From Cyprinodon diabolis (lineage: Eukaryota; Chordata; Actinopteri; Cyprinodontiformes; Cyprinodontidae), in assembly GCA_030533445.1 (NCBI GenBank), contig CM060075.1, positions 33,619,196 to 33,683,195 of the forward strand: DNA of 64,000 nucleotides. The letters run 5' to 3'. The notes beneath the pieces are model-generated. The model saw only the letters and a program-made list of their open reading frames with translations. It was not told where the DNA came from and ran no database searches. A program made the translations under genes and the position numbers. Below are positions 10,540 through 22,895 of the stretch, in pieces (position 1 is the stretch's first letter; each line of letters starts with the position of its first letter).

Positions 10540-13193
10540 TCATTATCCTTCAACAACATGATTAAAATTCCAAAGTTGCTATTTAGCAAGATAAATGTCC
10601 TAGTTAATTAAACAAGGTCATGTTATACCTCTATGTATTTTGAATAGATTTTCTATTAAAGCTGAGGTGTGTTTTTTTTATTTTTGTAGTTAGACTGGAC
10701 TCACACCACACAGAGTGAACATTCTGCTGCAGAACGTCACTCACACTGAGCATTGAAACCAGACTGTCCCTGCTGCTATTCCAGCTGCAGAAATGGCCCA
10801 CCAGAGAGAAAAGTTAACTCAGGTGCACACTCCTCCAGAAGTTGTCAGACAAAACTTGTTATCTGAGCACATAAATATCAATTTTTATCATCCAATAGTC
10901 TCCTTGTTTCTGGTTTACCTTTCTATTTTTGTTAGCAGGGGTTGGTTGGTAGGTCGATTTTATAAAAAAAAAATCACCAGACACAGGCAATGATTATAAA
11001 AAATTGTACAGATCTTTCTGAAGAGGGCTTTAAATACTTTTCAAATAATTCACATTTTCTGTGTCAAAATTAGTACATTAGGATTTTGCAGTGATGTATA
11101 CAGTTTACAGATTTATTTTATTATTACAATTTAAGGAAAGCAATAATACTTTTGTAGAGGTATATATATCAAAAATGATATATTTGAGATAATTAGTTAT
11201 TCAGATCTCTGAGAAACAATAGACAATTTAACAGCATTATTGTAGCTGATTGGGTGAGAAATCTCTTCCAAAAGAAAATAAACCGTAAGATTATTTCTTT
11301 TCATTGCCTGTTTTTCAGACAGCTACAGTGACACAAGTCTGTGGAAAGGCTCATTTTAAAAGGCTAAGATTAAAAAAATACAGCTCCAGCTGTATGACAT
11401 GTGCCATTTTTTGTTCCATTTCAAAGCTAAGCACATTTGGGTAAGGAGAAGTGCAATATGGTAAAACGACAACATCCAGCAACTTTGGGTATCTTTTTCC
11501 TATAAATAAACACAATAACCCAAAATTCCATTCTGACAGCAAATTTGATATCATTCTGCAACTTGCTAAACACAATATTTGATAGAAATCCACAAATCCT
11601 GCACAAGATTAAAGAGATTAAGCTCATGAGGAAATTGCAGCCAAGTATGATGGTGTAAAAAGACTGGAAATTAAATCAGAATCAGCAGATCAATGAGTAT
11701 GTTTTATAAAATGAAATAATCTGAAGGAAAACAAACCATTTTACACTGAACCCTTTAAAGACCAGCCAGATATTTATTTTGATTATTAGAATTATTTTTT
11801 GGTAAAGTATTCATCTAAATTGATTCCAAATCATAATTAGAGGAAACATTCAGCTTTTTTCATAAGCTCTAGCTTGGAGTCATTACTGAAATAAGGAAAT
11901 AAGCTAATTTAGCCCTAGGCTACAGACTTCACGATAGATTGATGTGAAGGTTTTCAGTGAATCCTGGAAAGCCAAAGGGAAACAAAACTGCAGAGATGAT
12001 GCAGTTTTTTAAAAGAAACATAAAGAGAGTTGCACACTGTTAATATAACCATTATAGGTACGTATTGCAATTTAAGATTAGGGATAAACTGAAACAGCAG
12101 TGGAAAAACAGATTATCTTTAGAGATATAAACAAGCTCCTTAAGAGATTTGTTTTTTTTTTCTTTAAGGTAGATTAACTGCTCTCTTCAGAATCTCATAA
12201 TCAGATAATACTGAAATAATTTTCCAACATGTGATAAAGCTACTGTGAAAAGTATTCATAATTCTTGAACTTCTTGCTCATTTGTCCATTTACAGCTTTT
12301 AACTTTAAAATATTTTATTGGGATTTTATGCTTAAAAAAGCTGATGTGTAAGAAAATCATTTCTCTGCTAATAATGAAATAAAATGATTATGAATAAAAG
12401 AATTGTATTAATAGATAAACAATATGTTACAGATAGGTATAACGCAGAGTGTAACAGATGTCCTGTTCAAGATTGTATAAATATTGCTCATTTTAAACAC
12501 TTTTTACGAACAAAAATTAAAAAAATTGCGTATTTCATTCTAAATATAAATAAAGCTGTTCTGTGAAAGTATTAAATGTCTCTCATACAATTTTACTGAA
12601 CAAAAAGCATCATGGAAACCAAGGAATACTGCTTGCAGATCAGGGAGGAAGTATAAAGCACTGTAAAATCGCAACATTTGCACCCAACTAACACACCCAA
12701 CCTGTACTGTTCAAGATGGCAGAACTTCACATGGCTTTCCATCTTAAGTCGCAGTAACTGGTAACAGAGGAGCTGTAGAGATGAACATCTCAGATAAAGG
12801 CGCATGCAGACAACTGTTCCTCATGGACTCTATAAATCTGGATTTTATGAAGGAGTTGCAAGATTAGAGCAATTAGTTATCTATACAGTACACAGCAAAC
12901 CATGTAGAGGGCCCAGCAAAAGTGGGGATAAATGATCCAAAAGCTAAGCTAGGCGAAATACAACTAGTGTATAAAAACACAGTATATCAACCTGAACACA
13001 CAATCCCTACTTTGCAAAACAGTTTTAGACGTATAATATAGTAATGGTTGTTTTTTTTGTGTGTGTTTGTTTTCTTTCCTTGTTTTTTTACAGCAAGGTT
13101 TAGGGAAAAGGGTCAGAGTCCTTGAACCCTTTAACCTATTTAAACTATGGGACCACTTTCTAGTACCTAGTGCAGGATTATATTGTCATTATA
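10540..13193. other. Unassigned AT-rich DNA
   Basis: Only short open frames below 90 codons and T or A runs are seen. Nothing is supported as a gene. Confidence 0.45.
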
Positions 13194-13660
13194 TTCAGTA
13201 CAATTCAGATTATTTATATAGAACCTAGAAGTACTTTACAGAGACAATTCAGTAAAATCATATAGACAATATGGATAAAAGAGTTTTTATTTAAAAAATC
13301 CAGCTGTTTTGAGTCATTGTCTTAGGAGGAGCCACGCCTCTTGACTGAACATGTAGTGACGGTAGACATTTGTTTTCATTGTGTTCTTGACACTGCATCA
13401 AACTCTGTGCATGCATGCAGCAGCAATGGAGAAAAGAAAGTCCCTTTAACAGAAAGAAAACCAGGCTCAGTGTAATCAGCCTTCTCCTGAGGAACACTAA
13501 CAGTTTTAGAAGACAGAAGTTGACATATAAAAGGGATTTATAGAAGCCCTGATCCATAAATGCTTTTTATGTGATAAGATAATGGTACTCTAGTGCTGTA
13601 GGTGACTCTGTTTAGGAAAGAAAAACAGCTAAGTAGATGATCTCTGAGATGGTTTTCACG
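13194..13660 (+). repeat. Dispersed repeat family A, copy 1
   Basis: It starts with the family opening attcag..ttatttatatag and contains the core ccaggctcagtgta after a gcatgcatgcagc block. The same order of blocks is seen at 22560, 26095 and 44163. The copy is degraded. It has no coding capacity and I could not assign its class. Confidence 0.6.
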
Positions 13661-15202
13661 TGAAATAAGATGAAAGAGCTCATTTACTTAGTACTAATAA
13701 ATAAGATACAAGTTGAAGTCTTACTATAGACGAAGATAATAGTTTTGCTAACTTTGAAAGTTCAACTGAATCAAAACAGTGTAAATCCAATTAAGATTCT
13801 TTAATTACCTCAGATGATGCCTCACCTTAAATAGATAAACCAACCATATTTAATGGGGTTCCAATTATCTTATTTTTAATAGAATAAACCTTATTTATAA
13901 AGAATCCCATAAAATCACTGCTCCTGAGAGCAGAAGGAATGGACGGTTCAACACAGCTATGACTCTGGCCGAGTATGGCAAATAAATTCTTGTGTTTCAT
14001 ATACTTGTTGCTTTACATTAAATATTGAAAAATTTAATGACTGGTATTTCTGCTACTTTCTGTTTAGCTTTTCCACAATAGGCTATTGTCAGGACTTTCC
14101 CACATGACCATGGAGAAGCTGCACCAGCAAAAGTGTGTAATATCACTTCAATTGCAGCATTAACCTTAAAACAGTAGATATCGGTTCCATTCCCTGCATC
14201 AAAACATTTGCAGCATGTGTTCCCCTTTCTTCTGTATGCTTGTTTTCAATAAAGTGAAAGTAACACCACAAGAGTAACATTACAAATATATATTTTAAAT
14301 TGATATTAAACCAAGAATAAAGAGGAGACAGAGCTTTAAATAACTACTTCCAAAGCAAAGTTAACCATGTAATGAAAAATGGACAACAGAAACTGGCCTA
14401 ATGCTAAACACAACTGTGGAAGTTTGATGCTCTCAGTTTTCTTTTCTCTATTAACAGATTGAGTACAAACTACTGAGGTCCTTGCCTGCATCTACTTCTT
14501 TTAAAACCCTTATCCAGCTCTTGAAGCCGACCTGTGCTGAACTGAGTGGGGTCCTAATGACAAACCAATAACCTGTGGCACCCATTAGAGATGTTAATGT
14601 AATTTATATAGGGCTAGCCACTTTATCTTAATTGAAGAAGCAGTGTGTGGGGGATAGAATGAGACGAAGGGGGTCACGTAGCAAGGAATGGAGGTTTGCA
14701 AAATGGAAAGAAAAGACAGTGAGTGAGGGACAGAGCTAATGATTAGAGGGAATGAGGAGGTGAACAGTTGATGAGACTGTATTTCTATTAAATTGCCAGA
14801 AAATATTCTCTCATCTTCTGTTTGCATCTGAGTCTGTGTGTGGGTGCCCTTCACATAGGCGGCGTAATGTGGCTGACCTAAATGACTGGCATAATATTGG
14901 GAGAGCATGGGTGGGGGACCTCCACTGAATACTGATGAAGCACAACACAAAGCATTTTCCTGGCCTCATTAACCTGCAGAGTGCTGCTTTTGTTTTCTCC
15001 TGCAGCCCTTCTAACACTGCCTACAACCTATTGAAGGTTTTCACAAATGTCACAAGAAAGACTAAGACTTGATGGAGGAAGGAGTCTTCTTGTACACTTC
15101 CACTGTGATGTCCTGGGGCACAGTAGTCATCAGAGTGGGTAATTTTTTAATTGTTATAATGATCTGTTTTTATACATAATTCAAATATACATACTGTAAA
15201 CC
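13661..15202. other. Unassigned DNA
   Basis: The longest frame is 118 codons on the minus strand (14594-14950), with a second overlapping frame to 15017. Neither has recognisable domains. Confidence 0.4.
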
Positions 15203-15300
15203 TACACTGGCTCCTTTATTAGGTTCACCTGTTTAACTGCTTGCTGATACCAATTTCAGGCTGTGAATGCATTTAGGCATTTAGATGTGTTGCAGAGCAT
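15203..15300 (+). mobile_element. Worn Tc1/mariner end fragment
   Basis: The words tacactggctcctttattag and gttcacctgtttaactgctt and the later tgcatttaggcattta block line up with the left 100 bp of the element at 17381, in the same order. No transposase or right end is present. It is a decayed relative of that family. Confidence 0.65.
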
Positions 15301-17378
15301 GAAAAAAACGCTCCTTTCAAAAGCTGCCAAATGTAGTAAAAGATTTGCTACAACAGAGCCTGTAACTGAGGAGTGTACTGTGGTGCTGGTGAGGAGAAGG
15401 AGGAAGCACAGTGAACAGGTAACTGACGTAAGCTAGGCTGAAATCAGGACATTTCACCTATGAGCTGGTGGAACAAACTGAACTCTTTGGTAAATCTGAT
15501 GAAAAGTCAACCATAATAGCTCATATTTCAGTCATGCTGGTAAATTATATATATTTTTATTTTATTTTTTTTGTATTCTGCATTAAAATCTCTGTGGGGT
15601 GAAATAGGCACTACCTGTTGCCTGTTGTCATGGTGACTTGTCGAATCGGTGCTCGACTGCTAATGGCTTTTCATACTTGTTGAGCATGTGTTTAGCTCTG
15701 AGTGGACCTAGTTAAAATTGATTGAACTAGTTGATAGCAGCTGTTGTTAAACCGAACACCCAGAGTTCCCGACATTAGGCTAGATCAATTTAGAGTTGAG
15801 GATTTGAATCTGAATTTGTTACACCTGCTTCATGAAATAGTCCACTTGTCTTTGTTTAGTCTCCCATTTATACACCTCATGTTCAGTCACTGTTGGCTGG
15901 TTCCTTGTGGATTGTTAGTTGCTTCCTTGTCGCTGGCTCTCCACGTGAGTTTTCCCTGAAGTTTGCAGGTTATTTGGTTCTCAGTATTTTTGTGTTTTGG
16001 ATGTTTGCCTCAGTTCTTTCATTAAATCTACAAGAACTCTTCTCTGCCTCACCCCTGCTTGTTGACAGGGACACATGTCATCTTAGATTAAAACATTTCT
16101 GAGAGCTTTTTAAATTTTTGCCATATGAATATGTTTGGAGGCCAAATGAGGTCCGGCCTGTTACTAACGAGGTGTAGCTAATAACACAGCCCATGAGCAT
16201 ACTGCCCTGATATGTGCTCCTGGGAAAACTTACTAGACAATTGACAACTCCTCTCGGTAGAATTTATTTAAGCTGATTTATTTCTTAGTATAAATCCACC
16301 TTTGGGCTTATGGTTTCTATGCAGATAGCCAACGGATATTTAAAATGATTCCTATTAGTATTCTTCTTTTACTCAATCATCTAGCAAGACTGTCAAGTCA
16401 TTTGACTGCAATTGAAATACAAAATCCTTATGTTTACCATAAATCTGTTAACAATACAATCATTCTAGAGAGGACAGGATTTAAATGTAAAACTGGAAAA
16501 AAGAAAGAAACAAGAAAAATAGAAGAAACAAAGGGAAAAAAATAGCAAAAAAAGAAGGCAATTAGGCAGCTTGCAAAAATATGGAGAAAAGAGGGAGGAC
16601 AAGAAGAAAGGAAATTGGAAAAGAAGAAAAAAATATATGCCTGAATGTTTTTTAAGCGGAGGGTGTCCAAAATATATATCTATTAAAAGTTAAAATTGTC
16701 TCATGAGTTATTTTAGCTTGAATATAATTTGTTTGAAAAGTAGTATTTATATATAGAGTCTGTCTTCCCTATACACTATAGTTACCATCACATTTGTTTT
16801 TCTTTACAAGTTTTAGTAAAATTATAGAAGGACTTGAGATCGTTTTAATTACAGACACTGTTGGTGTTTTAAAATGCAGTCTTTTAGAGAAGGTCAAATA
16901 TGCAAAAAGACTGTATAAAAAAAGAAAATTAGAATGAGTGTTAGAGATAGGGTTCATATTGTTTCTGTCTCTATGGACGTTTAGAAAAGTTTAAAGGTTC
17001 AACAGTTTTAACATCACAGTAAAGATAAACTTTTAGAACAATAATGCAGAGAAAATATTTACAGTGCATCTGTCCAGAGCAAATGTAGATGACATTTGCC
17101 CGCTTGCTGAATAGCACATTACAGTCAGCTACTCCAGTCAGAATAGTTGATGTTTTCAAGTTGATCCTTTTTAGTTGACATTATGAATTTAATAAGCAAA
17201 CAGGTTTGTGAAACACTGTGTTGCACAGCAGCAGTTATCTGCAATCCTATGTTCTTTTTATCCATTTATTTGGAGCTTTTTAGTACTATTTTCTTTACAC
17301 AATCAGAAAATTAGACACTATCTAGTCATCTAATAGAAGGCAAGAGTGTTCACATTCATTACATTAAAAATGTATTTC
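15301..17378. other. Unassigned DNA
   Basis: This region contains a purine-rich stretch at 16490-16630 (GAAA-rich), which accounts for the 78-codon minus-strand frame there. No gene or repeat family is recognised. Confidence 0.4.
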
Positions 17379-17380
17379 TA

Positions 17381-18601
17381 CACTCACCGGCCACTTTATT
17401 AGGTACACCTGTCCAACTGCTCGTTAACACTTAATTTCTAAGCAGCCAATCACATGGCGGCAACTCGGTGCATTTAGGCATGTAGAAATGGTCAAGACAA
17501 TCTCCTGCAGTTCAAACCGAGCATCAGTATGGGGAAGAAAGGTGATTTGAGTGACTTTGAACGTGGCATGATTGTTGGTGCCAGAAGGGCTGGTCTGAGT
17601 ATTTCAGAAACTGCTGATCTACTGGGATTTTCACGCACAACAATCTCTAGGGTTTACAGAGAATGGTCCGAAAAAGAAAAAACATCCAGTGAGCGGCAGT
17701 TCAGTGGGCGGAAATGCCTTTTTGATGCCAGAGGTCAGAGGAGAATGGCCAGACTGGTTCGAGCTGATAGAGGGGCAACAGTGACTCAAATAACCACCCG
17801 TTACAACCAAGGTGGGCAGAAGAGCATCTGTGAACGCACAGTACGTCGAACTTTGAGGCAGATGGGCTACAGCAGCAGAAGAACACACCGGGTGCCACTC
17901 CTTTCAGCTAAGAACAGGAAACTGAGGCTACAATTTGCACAAGCTCATCGAAATTGGACAATAGAAGATTGGAAAAACGTTGCCTGGTCTGATGAGTCTC
18001 GATTTCTGCTGCGACATTCGGATGGTAGGGTCAGAATTTGGCGTCTACAACATGAAAGCATGGATCCATCCTGCCTTGTATCAACGGGTCAGAATGGTGG
18101 TGGTGGTGTCATGGTGTGGGGAATATTTTCTTGGCACTCTTTGGGCCCCTTGGTACCAATTGAGCATCGTTCCAACGTCACAGCCTACCTGAGTATTGTT
18201 GCTGACCATGTCCATCCCTTTATGACCACAATGTACCCAACTTCTGATGGCTACTTTTAGCAGGATAATGCGCCATTTCATAAAGCTGGAATCATCTCAG
18301 ACTAGTTTCTTGAACATGACAATGAGTTCACTGTACTCAAATGGCCTCCACAGTCACCAGATCTCAATCCAATAGAGCATCTTTGGGATGTGGTGGAACG
18401 GGAGATTCACATCATGGATGTGCAGCTGACAAATCTGCGGCAACTGTGTGATGCCATCATGTCAATATGGACCAAACTCCCTGAGGAATGCTTCCACCAC
18501 CTTGTTGAATCTATGCCACGAAGAATTGAGGCAGTTCTGAAGGCAAAAGGGGGTCCAACCCGTTACTAGCATGGGGTACCTAATAAAGTGGCCGGTGAGT
18601 G
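17381..18601 (+). mobile_element. Tc1/mariner DNA transposon, full length
   Basis: A 29-bp terminal inverted repeat (cactcaccggccactttatt at the left end) is matched at the right end with one mismatch. Flanking TA dinucleotides at 17379-17380 and 18602-18603 are the usual target duplication. The 1221-bp unit encloses one transposase gene on the same strand. Because the gene has two stops, this copy is not autonomous. Confidence 0.95.
17529..18569 (+). pseudogene. Tc1/mariner transposase with two nonsense codons
   Basis: The frame runs 346 codons with no frameshift but with TAG at codon 244 (18258-18260) and codon 259 (18303-18305). The open part is 243 residues. The N-terminus is a paired-type helix-turn-helix DNA-binding region (SISETADLLGFSRTTISRVY), followed by a second one. 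Catalytic residues are Asp155 in WSDESRF, Asp246 in QDNAPF just after the first stop, and Glu283 in DLNPIEHLW. The 36 residues between the second Asp and the Glu make this DD36E, the spacing described for the Incomer lineage of Tc1/mariner. Truncation at codon 243 removes two of the three catalytic acids. Confidence 0.92.
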
Positions 18602-18603
18602 TA

Positions 18604-21600
18604 TATACCAGGAACAAATTAAGGAAATTAAATTGCTGACTGCAGAGATTTAAAGTCTGTTCCACCTATTATAGGTGATGTTAATATGAGAAAACAATGA
18701 TTTTTCACAAAAAGGGTGCCAGTTTCATATAATATTGACTGCCAAATTTAGTTTTGATCTGATATGGTCTTTCTTGGGCTTTTTGATCTTGGAAATAGTA
18801 TTTAATTGCAACAGGGTAAACCTATATATGAAGCTGTTCAAATGGCACCTAAAACAGCTGTTTTAGGTGAAAGACACATTACTGAAGCTTATGTCTGTTT
18901 TGTTTCTTCTATTTCCTTTATTTCAAAAGTGAAACAATTTTTCAGATGTGACAAATATACTAACGATAGCTTGTGATTACAGCCCCCCTCCTAACACAAT
19001 CAGCTTAAAGGACATTTCAGAAAGGTCTGCAATCACTAGGACAATTTGCAAACTGATTTAAACACAGACATGCTTATTTAAACATTTCTGTACCTACTTC
19101 TTTAAGATGAGCTGCTTGCAGTGCATCTGAACAGAAAAAAAGAGTGAAGGGAGAAAAAACAGGGCATAAAAGAGGAGAACAGTGAGGTGAAAAAGTGTCC
19201 TCAAGAACAGAAATATGGACTTGTTTTCTTGCAAAGTATGTTTTTGACAACATGGGAAGTATGGACTCCAAGGTTTGTCTGGACCTGCATTTCACCTCCT
19301 GTTAATATTTTCTACATAAAATAGTAATGGTTAACAGAGTCAAATAAACAAAAATCAAATGAATCTGCCATCAGCAGTATTTACCACACGACTATGAGAG
19401 AGGGCTGCTGCAGACAGGCTAACATTAGACCTCACTGCAGTGTAAGTACCAGATCTGCTTGGATGGTTAGACCTTAGATCTTAATCAAGATAATAAAAAG
19501 AAGTACTGAGACTTTTTGTGTCACCTCAATAAATTGCAGAGCTCAGTTTGTTTTAGGCTAAGTCCACACTGAAGGCCTTTATGCTCAATTCCGATTTTTT
19601 GTGAAATCCGATTCTTTTGCATTGTCGTCAACCTTTCCAAATACATAAGACTTGTATGTGATCTCCTGTGTGCACTGCATTCACATAACTTAATTTTCAA
19701 GCATGCACAGTAGAGGATGCAATGACATCACAAGCGAGCGTGCTCTGAGTTTATGGAAGTAAACATGGATAGCAGTGCGGTAGTGCATTTTGCAATCTTC
19801 CATTTCTTACCCAACCTTAGCCAGTGCATTGACAACTAAATGTTTTTAAGAAAGTTGAAAATAAAGACTGCTTTCCGCATTATCGTCTGCCATGGGTTTT
19901 GTTTTTAACACTGCCAAGTAAAATATGGTGACAGCGGTGTGATTTTTTTGGTGCTGTTCTGCCAAATTAAGCCACTTTAAGACCTGGAAGACTTGCTGTG
20001 ATAAATGGGACCATGATTTATCCTGTTAACCAACAAATCCTGATGTATAATGTCTGGCCCTCTGTTTGTTACCTCAATTTAAAAAACACTTGGGGTCTAC
20101 AGCAGGACAATGATCCAAAACAAACTATAAACAAGAAAATTAAGACTTAATGCTTTGTTCCAACTGGGCAAGTTCTGGGCATCAAAGTGTCTGATTTAGT
20201 CAATGGGGGATGGCATCAAGCAGTCCAGTGATGCATCATAGTGTCGGGAGTGGCACATCCGTGCGTCACAGCATCTGAGCGTTCAACGCTGGAGTTCAGA
20301 AAAATTTACTTTTGCAATGGACACTGGAACCTAAACCAATCAGAAAAGCTGATCCAGAAGTTTTTTTTTTTTAGGACACAGAAACTACCTGCTTCTACAG
20401 AGCTTCCTGCAATTTCTTTTAATGTTTGGAAACTCCCCAGTGACAAACATGCAAAAGAAAAATGTATCAGGTGGGCAGAAAAACAAATAATTTATCATAC
20501 CACCTTATATGAGACAGGTTGAGCAAGGTAGAATGGAAGGACACATAGGTGAGAATATCTTATCTTATACAAAATAACAGGAAATACATTCTATTAGTAT
20601 TTTTCCATATACTCTTATTTTGATTTTTAACTTCTTCAAAGATGAAAAAACACAAACTGGATTCTAATTCTCTTATATAATGACTGCAATGGAACCTTGA
20701 ATTAACTATAGTTAAATTATGGGTATGACTGCCCAGCCCCCCTCCAATATTTTGAAAAACTTCACAAAGACTGGACTTGTATCTGAGCATTTCAGTCATA
20801 ATCACCGCATTCTAGATTGAAAACAATTGCTAAAACCTCAAAACATCAGGAAATGAATGCTGCTTAAAGTAGATGAAAAATCAGAAGCACTGGAACACAT
20901 TTAGCTCACATCCTCCTTTTGCTAAATTTATCTGTGAGAAAAAAAAATATGTTAAAATGTGCCAGACAGAGAAAAGGTAGGAGTCAGATTGCTTGATGAA
21001 GTGAAAAAGAAATCATACCACACAAAAACAAGACAAAAGGGTCTCCATTTTCACTCACAACAACCAGAGAATGTGGAGAAGTCGGTGTTGGAGGATAAGA
21101 AGAAGGTAAAGCAAGAAAAAGTAGGGCGAGAGGTGTGTGCTCTTTCACACTCCAAAGCACAGCTCGCTTTGTGTTTCTGTTAGTTGCTGTGTCTGCTGTG
21201 TGTTGGCACAGGAGATTTCAATTTCATCTTTAATGGAAACAGCAAATAGGGGAACAAATAAAATGTGAAAGAGAGGAGCAAATCCTCCCAGCAGAGGCCC
21301 AGTCAGAATGGATGATGAGGCTGACATGGAGTAAACATTCAGCTGCTCACAAAGCGAGCTGGTGATGAGAATATGAGGGGTAGAGAGAGAGAGGAGAACG
21401 CAGGAGGAAAACTGAAGTGAAGAAGAATGCAAAGGTGACGGGAAACAGGATAAAAATTGAGTAGATTTAAAGAAAAAGGCACAAGGAATGGAACGGAAGG
21501 AGGCATTTAATCCATTTTATTGTTAATATAGGCAACCATGTAGTAAGACCTCATTAGGAAAGGAAACGGATTAGATACAGGACATTTCATTTCATGACAC

Positions 21601-22559
21601 CTCACATAGATGATGGCAGAGTACTGATGTATAAAAAGAGCTCAAGTGTCAGAGCAAGTTTGAGATATGGCACATGATCATGGCATCATTTTATTCAAGG
21701 AGGTAAATTTCAGATTTTTAAAGGGAAAAAAAGAAGACATTTTTGACATGTATTGCTGATATCCAACTTACTCAGACCTAACTCGAGACTAACTGACAGA
21801 CAATTTCGAAATCCAATATTTTCTCTAATCAGTTAAATTGACGTATGATACATAACAGCAACACTTTTAGAAAAGAGGTTGTTACAGAGAGAAGAAGCCA
21901 TCATTTATTGGGAACATTAAGACAGTCAGGGGTGAACAGCAAGAAACTTTAGTTCACTTGGCAGTGTTTTAGCTCAGAACAGCATTCCTAAACATATGGG
22001 AGCCACTCTATTGTAGCGCTTACTGAGTTTCAACAAGGATACATAAAATTTTCTTATTTATTTTCAAGAAAAAAAAAAAATTAGACCATGGCATAACCAA
22101 CCACATTTTGCTGCCAGACCAGAAATATCAATAAAACACTAATATGCCATATGTGTGACAACATGCAGTGGCTAATAAATCTTTAAAAAACGAACATAAA
22201 CGAACACAACAATTTTAATAAGAATTAATGACCAACTCAGAGTTAATCTGCTTAGCAGTTTACCAATCAGAGTTAATACATTAATAGGTAAACGCCTTAT
22301 TGGTTGCTACCGTAAGCGAGGACTCCGTGCCTATAGGACGGCCATCTTGGGTCAGACCACAACTCAGAGAGCTGCTGTCAGAATGAATTAAGTCAAAAAG
22401 AAGGGTTAGCCTCAATTGAGGTGTATTGTCTATGACCGCAGCTTGGCCTAACCTAAGATGGCCACTTTGTTGGCACGCCTCTCACCTGATGATGTGGAAA
22501 CGATCTATGTTTATGTTTTACCATTCCCTTTTTCATTGTAAACGCATATATTAATCAAC
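18604..22559. other. Unassigned DNA with possible old repeats
   Basis: No gene is recognised. The stretch 19555-19910, including a block around gtgcactgcattcacataac and tggaagtaaacatggat, looks like an old interspersed repeat of unknown class. The stretch 22280-22500 is slightly GC-richer and may also be a repeat. Short open frames up to 95 codons carry no domains. Confidence 0.35.
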
Positions 22560-22895
22560 TAAATTTTCAATTCAATTTAGTAATATAGTGCCAATTCAAC
22601 AAACATAGCAAGCCATATATAGACACTATTCAATCAGATCATACAGATTCTTAAAAAGTATTATATATAAAGAAAATCAGCTGTTTGCATCGAATAGTAG
22701 ATATTCACTTAATTGTGTCATTGACTCTACAGATCTCTCACACTGAGCATGCATGCAATGACACTGGATAGGAAAAACTCTCTTTTAACAGGAGTATACC
22801 TTCCGGACAACCAGGCTCAGTGTGAACGCCCTTCTACCAAGGCCGACTGGGAGTTCAAGGAGACCGAAGCAGACATCCAAGAGGAAGAGGTAAAT
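22560..22895 (+). repeat. Dispersed repeat family A, copy 2
   Basis: It opens with ttcaattcaatttag and holds ctcacactgagcatgcatgc, then cttttaacaggagtat and ccaggctcagtgtgaacg. These blocks occur in the same order in the copies at 13194, 26095 and 44163. The 76-codon frame starting in it is not a gene. Confidence 0.7.

Noticed and set aside
16434..16670. 78-codon Phe-rich minus-strand frame
   Set aside because: It is the complement of a purine-rich low-complexity tract.
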